DNA from: Actinomadura rudentiformis
Lineage (GTDB): Bacteria; Actinomycetota; Actinomycetes; Streptosporangiales; Streptosporangiaceae
NCBI RefSeq assembly: GCF_008923185.1
Contig: NZ_WBMT01000038.1
Coordinates: 1-36,145, forward strand
Length of the DNA stretch: 36,145 nt
Reading direction: 5' to 3'
Part shown: positions 34,185 through 36,145 of the stretch, piece by piece
Layout: each line of letters begins with the position of its first letter
Numbering within the stretch: position 1 is the stretch's first letter
Program-made: the position numbers and the translations under genes
The notes under the pieces: generated by a model
Told to the model about the DNA's origin: nothing
Database searches by the model: none
Seen by the model: only the letters and a program-made list of their open reading frames with translations

Positions 34185-34493
34185 TTGCGAACTGAAGTGA
34201 AGAACCGCCTGGTCATGACCAAGGCGTTGGTATCAGCTCGCCGGAAGGCGAGTTCACCCGATCGTTACGCCTGGGTGTGGGTCTCTCCTCTCCGGGACGG
34301 AACTTTCAAAGTCTCAGCTGTCGAAATCCCTCGTCGGCTCGTTGATGAGAACATCTGCTTCTTCGAAGACGATATTGACAGGGTCCATGTCGGGACGGTG
34401 TTGAAAATAGCCGATATTGACGAATTGATGGAGAGTCTGGGCGTCGATCCGGACGAGTTGGACGCTCCCTGGCATAATGACTTCCCCCTGTGA
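34185..34493 (+). CDS. Candidate orphan immunity protein
   Basis: 102 residues from a TTG with GGGAAGG six bases upstream; ATG 34215 is the alternative start. The protein reads R-Y-A-W-V-W-V-S-P-L-R-D-G-T-F-K-V-S-A-V-E-I-P-R-R-L, then a markedly acidic second half (F-E-D-D-I-D-R-V-H-V-G-T, I-D-E-L-M-E-S-L-G-V-D-P-D-E-L-D). It is small, acidic and cytosolic, as immunity proteins usually are. Its ribosome binding site lies inside the end of the toxin-tip remnant, and only 2 bp separate the two, matching a toxin/immunity pair. No family was recognised. Confidence 0.55.
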   Translation: MRTEVKNRLVMTKALVSARRKASSPDRYAWVWVSPLRDGTFKVSAVEIPRRLVDENICFFEDDIDRVHVGTVLKIADIDELMESLGVDPDELDAPWHNDFPL

Positions 34494-35194
34494 GCCGTTA
34501 CTTCTCATTGGCGTGTGCTTGTCGACGGTGTCATTTCCTCGGAGAGATGAATCCCCCTCGTCGAATTGGGTGAAGGAAGTGGGTTTCCTGACATCATCAC
34601 CTTCAGCATGAGCGCGCGGGGTCGCTGGCTGACCATTAGTGGCTTTAAGCCACGAACTGGATCCGGCAAGGGGCGTACCCCATCGTTGGAGTTGACCAGC
34701 ACGGCGGTCTGGGAAAGTGTCGAACGACCAGCCGGCCATGCGACGGGTCCTGACACTCCGCACAACGCAGCCGTACGATCATGAAGCAGCCGCGTGGCCG
34801 GATTACGGTCCGCGCGCTCAGGTCTTTTGCGCGAGTCACCTACCAGCCGGATAGGCAGCGGCCACCGAACGGTTCTGAAAAGGCCGAGGATATTGAGGAC
34901 ACGCTGGCCTGAACTGCGCACATCGTTGCGGAGCCTACTGGTCGGCCGCTGACAGTGCCCCATTGGCTGGCGAGCTGTCTGGTGAACCACCCCGGGGCAT
35001 CCTCGACGGTGGCGGGTACGCCGAACATGCCAGCCGGTATCTGGATCCGCTGCATGTCTCTATGGCGGATTTCGGGTCGGAAGGCTTCGCAGGGATGGCT
35101 AAAGCGGGTTTCGCGATTTCTTCAAGCTGATTCGTTGCGCAATGGTCGCTCTGGCCTTGATGGCAGACAGGTCATCGCGTACCCAGGATTCTCT
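34494..35194. other. Degenerate region between orphan cassette and IS256 remnant
   Basis: No intact gene was seen. A stretch from about 34893 to 35137 is open and protein-like in one frame (Y-W-S-A-A-D-S-A-P-L-A-G-E, G-G-G-Y-A-E-H-A-S-R-Y-L-D-P-L-H, F-G-S-E-G-F-A-G-M-A) and ends in a TGA inside copy 2 of the 34-bp repeat; it lacks a start and may be a gene fragment. Copy 2 of the repeat is at 35112-35145. The mosaic is best read as leftovers of recombination and transposition. Confidence 0.4.
35112..35145 (+). repeat. 34-bp direct repeat, copy 2
   Basis: Partner of 34018-34051. Here the codon at 35124 is AAG where copy 1 has TAG. It lies about 50-80 bp before the readable IS256 remnant. Confidence 0.75.
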
Positions 35195-35876
35195 AGGCTG
35201 GTCATGATCGGGGTGCGGGCGGACGGCCGCAAGGAACTCATCGCGTTGGCCGACGGGTACCGGGAGTCCACTGAGTCATGGGCCGATCTGCTGCGCGACT
35301 GCAGACGCCGTGGGATGCGCGCCCCGGTGCTGGTGGTCGGGGACAGGGCGCTGGGTTCTGGAACGCGCTGCGCGAGGCGTTCTCCCAGGCCAGGAACAGA
35401 GGTGCTGGTTTCACAAGATCGCCAACATGTTGGGGGCGATGCCGAAGTCGGCGCATCCGGGGCCAAGAAGCACCTGGCGGAGATCTGGAACGCCAAGGAC
35501 CCGACCACGCGCTCGCCGCGGTGAAGGCGTTTGAGGCGGCCTACGGCGCCAAGTTCGGCACGGCCGTCGCCAAGGTGGTCGACGATCTGGACGAGTTGCT
35601 GGCGTTTCTACGACTTCCCGGCCGAGCACTGGATCCACCTGCGCACGACCAACCCGATCGAGAGCACCTTTGCCACGGTCCGCCACCGCACCAACGTCAC
35701 CAAAGGGCCCGGGTCACGGGCCGCCGGCCCGGCCATGGCGTTCAATCTCATGGAGTCCGCCCAGACCCGGTGGCGGGCGTCAACGCCCCCACCTTGTCGC
35801 CCTCGTCCGTGCAGAAGCGACCTTCACCAACGGCAAGCTGGTCGAACGTCCCGACTGCCGACCAGCAGCCGCCTAA
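35195..35876 (+). pseudogene. IS256-family (Mutator) transposase, 5'-truncated and multiply frameshifted
   Basis: Pieces of one transposase appear in changing frames: G-V-R-A-D-G-R-K-E-L-I-A-L-A-D-G-Y-R-E-S, P-V-L-V-V-G-D-R-A-L-G (second catalytic Asp), F-W-N-A-L-R-E-A-F, R-C-W-F-H-K-I-A-N-M-L, A-K-K-H-L-A-E-I-W-N-A, D-H-A-L-A-A-V-K-A-F-E-A-A-Y, Y-D-F-P-A-E-H-W-I-H-L-R-T-T-N-P-I-E-S-T-F (catalytic Glu), and G-K-L-V-E-R-P-D. I count about six frame changes. The N-terminal half with the first catalytic Asp is missing; intact relatives have about 400 residues. The stop TAA is at 35874. It is a dead element; the bases after the stop may still hold its right end. Confidence 0.82.
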
Positions 35877-36058
35877 GAACTTGATCCACAGGTCTTGACC
35901 ATTGCTCCCCCGGGCAGCCGCTGGTCAGTACGTCTCTGCGCCGACGACGTGGCGATCCTGCAGGCGGAGAGCACTCGCCGTACATGCTGGACGCCCGGAT
36001 CCAAATGACGGTGCAGGAGGGACTGTCTGAAAATCTGTGGGTGGCGTGGTGATCGCTG

Positions 36059-36145
36059 TTAGTTCAGGGTGATGCGGTCGCCGTAGTGCAGCGAAAGTGC
36101 GTTCAACGCGGCCTTCCATCCGCGGGTCGTGCCGGTCACGTTGGT
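36059..36145 (-). mobile_element. C-terminal end of a second probable transposase, cut by window edge
   Basis: Twenty-eight codons on the reverse strand, ending at a TAA (36059-36061), read R-G-W-K-A-A-L-N-A-L-S-L-H-Y-G-D-R-I-T-L-N, which resembles the tail of IS256-family transposases. Most of the gene lies beyond the right edge. Whether it is intact cannot be seen. Confidence 0.45.

Noticed and set aside
1..36145. tRNA, rRNA, CRISPR arrays, riboswitches and phage attachment sites
   Set aside because: Looked for by eye on both strands; none could be supported.

Overview
The window is high-GC actinobacterial chromosome. A KstR-controlled steroid side-chain operon, an egtA-type ergothioneine gene, many GTG starts, leaderless-looking promoters, a CU044_5270-type membrane protein paired with an ECF sigma factor, and Imm49/SUKH immunity genes together suggest a filamentous actinomycete close to Actinomadura/Thermomonospora. 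The family is inferred from gene content, not proven.

Left part (1-9152): a left-truncated egtA points out of the window. Divergent to it is an unusual sigma-factor-like protein with a transmembrane helix and a long proline-rich tail. A rhomboid-like membrane protein follows an AraC regulator, which is divergent from a small SAM methyltransferase across a shared inverted repeat. Next come a two-helix membrane protein, a DHA2-type efflux pump and its divergent TetR regulator, with a perfect 9+9 bp palindromic operator in the pump promoter. A double-Imm49 gene broken by a single-base frameshift closes this part.

Centre (9145-16389): a tight five-gene minus-strand operon, fadD17-like / chsE1 / chsE2 / chsH2-chsH1 fusion / ltp2. 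Its genes abut or overlap by 4 bp. Together they encode activation, dehydrogenation, hydration and retro-aldol removal of the last propionyl side-chain unit of sterols. Divergent kstR lies upstream, with two KstR-like operators in the shared gap.

16386-22197: an ECF sigma factor plus its membrane partner, a secreted S1 protease with prodomain and C-terminal PPC domain, a lipoprotein of unknown function, a SUKH (SMI1/KNR4) protein and a wrecked alpha/beta-hydrolase gene.

Right part (22443-36145): a polymorphic-toxin locus. A secreted double-LamG protein precedes a 2,383-residue Rhs/YD-repeat protein ending in an intein-like HINT domain and a lower-GC toxin tip with a G-N-H-R motif. A candidate immunity gene follows 9 bp later. 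Behind it sits a second, displaced toxin-tip remnant with its own candidate immunity gene, then a 34-bp near-duplicate of part of that tip, a heavily frameshifted IS256-family transposase and the end of another probable transposase. This is the layout expected where toxin tips are replaced by recombination and old tip/immunity pairs are left as orphans. It is the most interesting region of the window.
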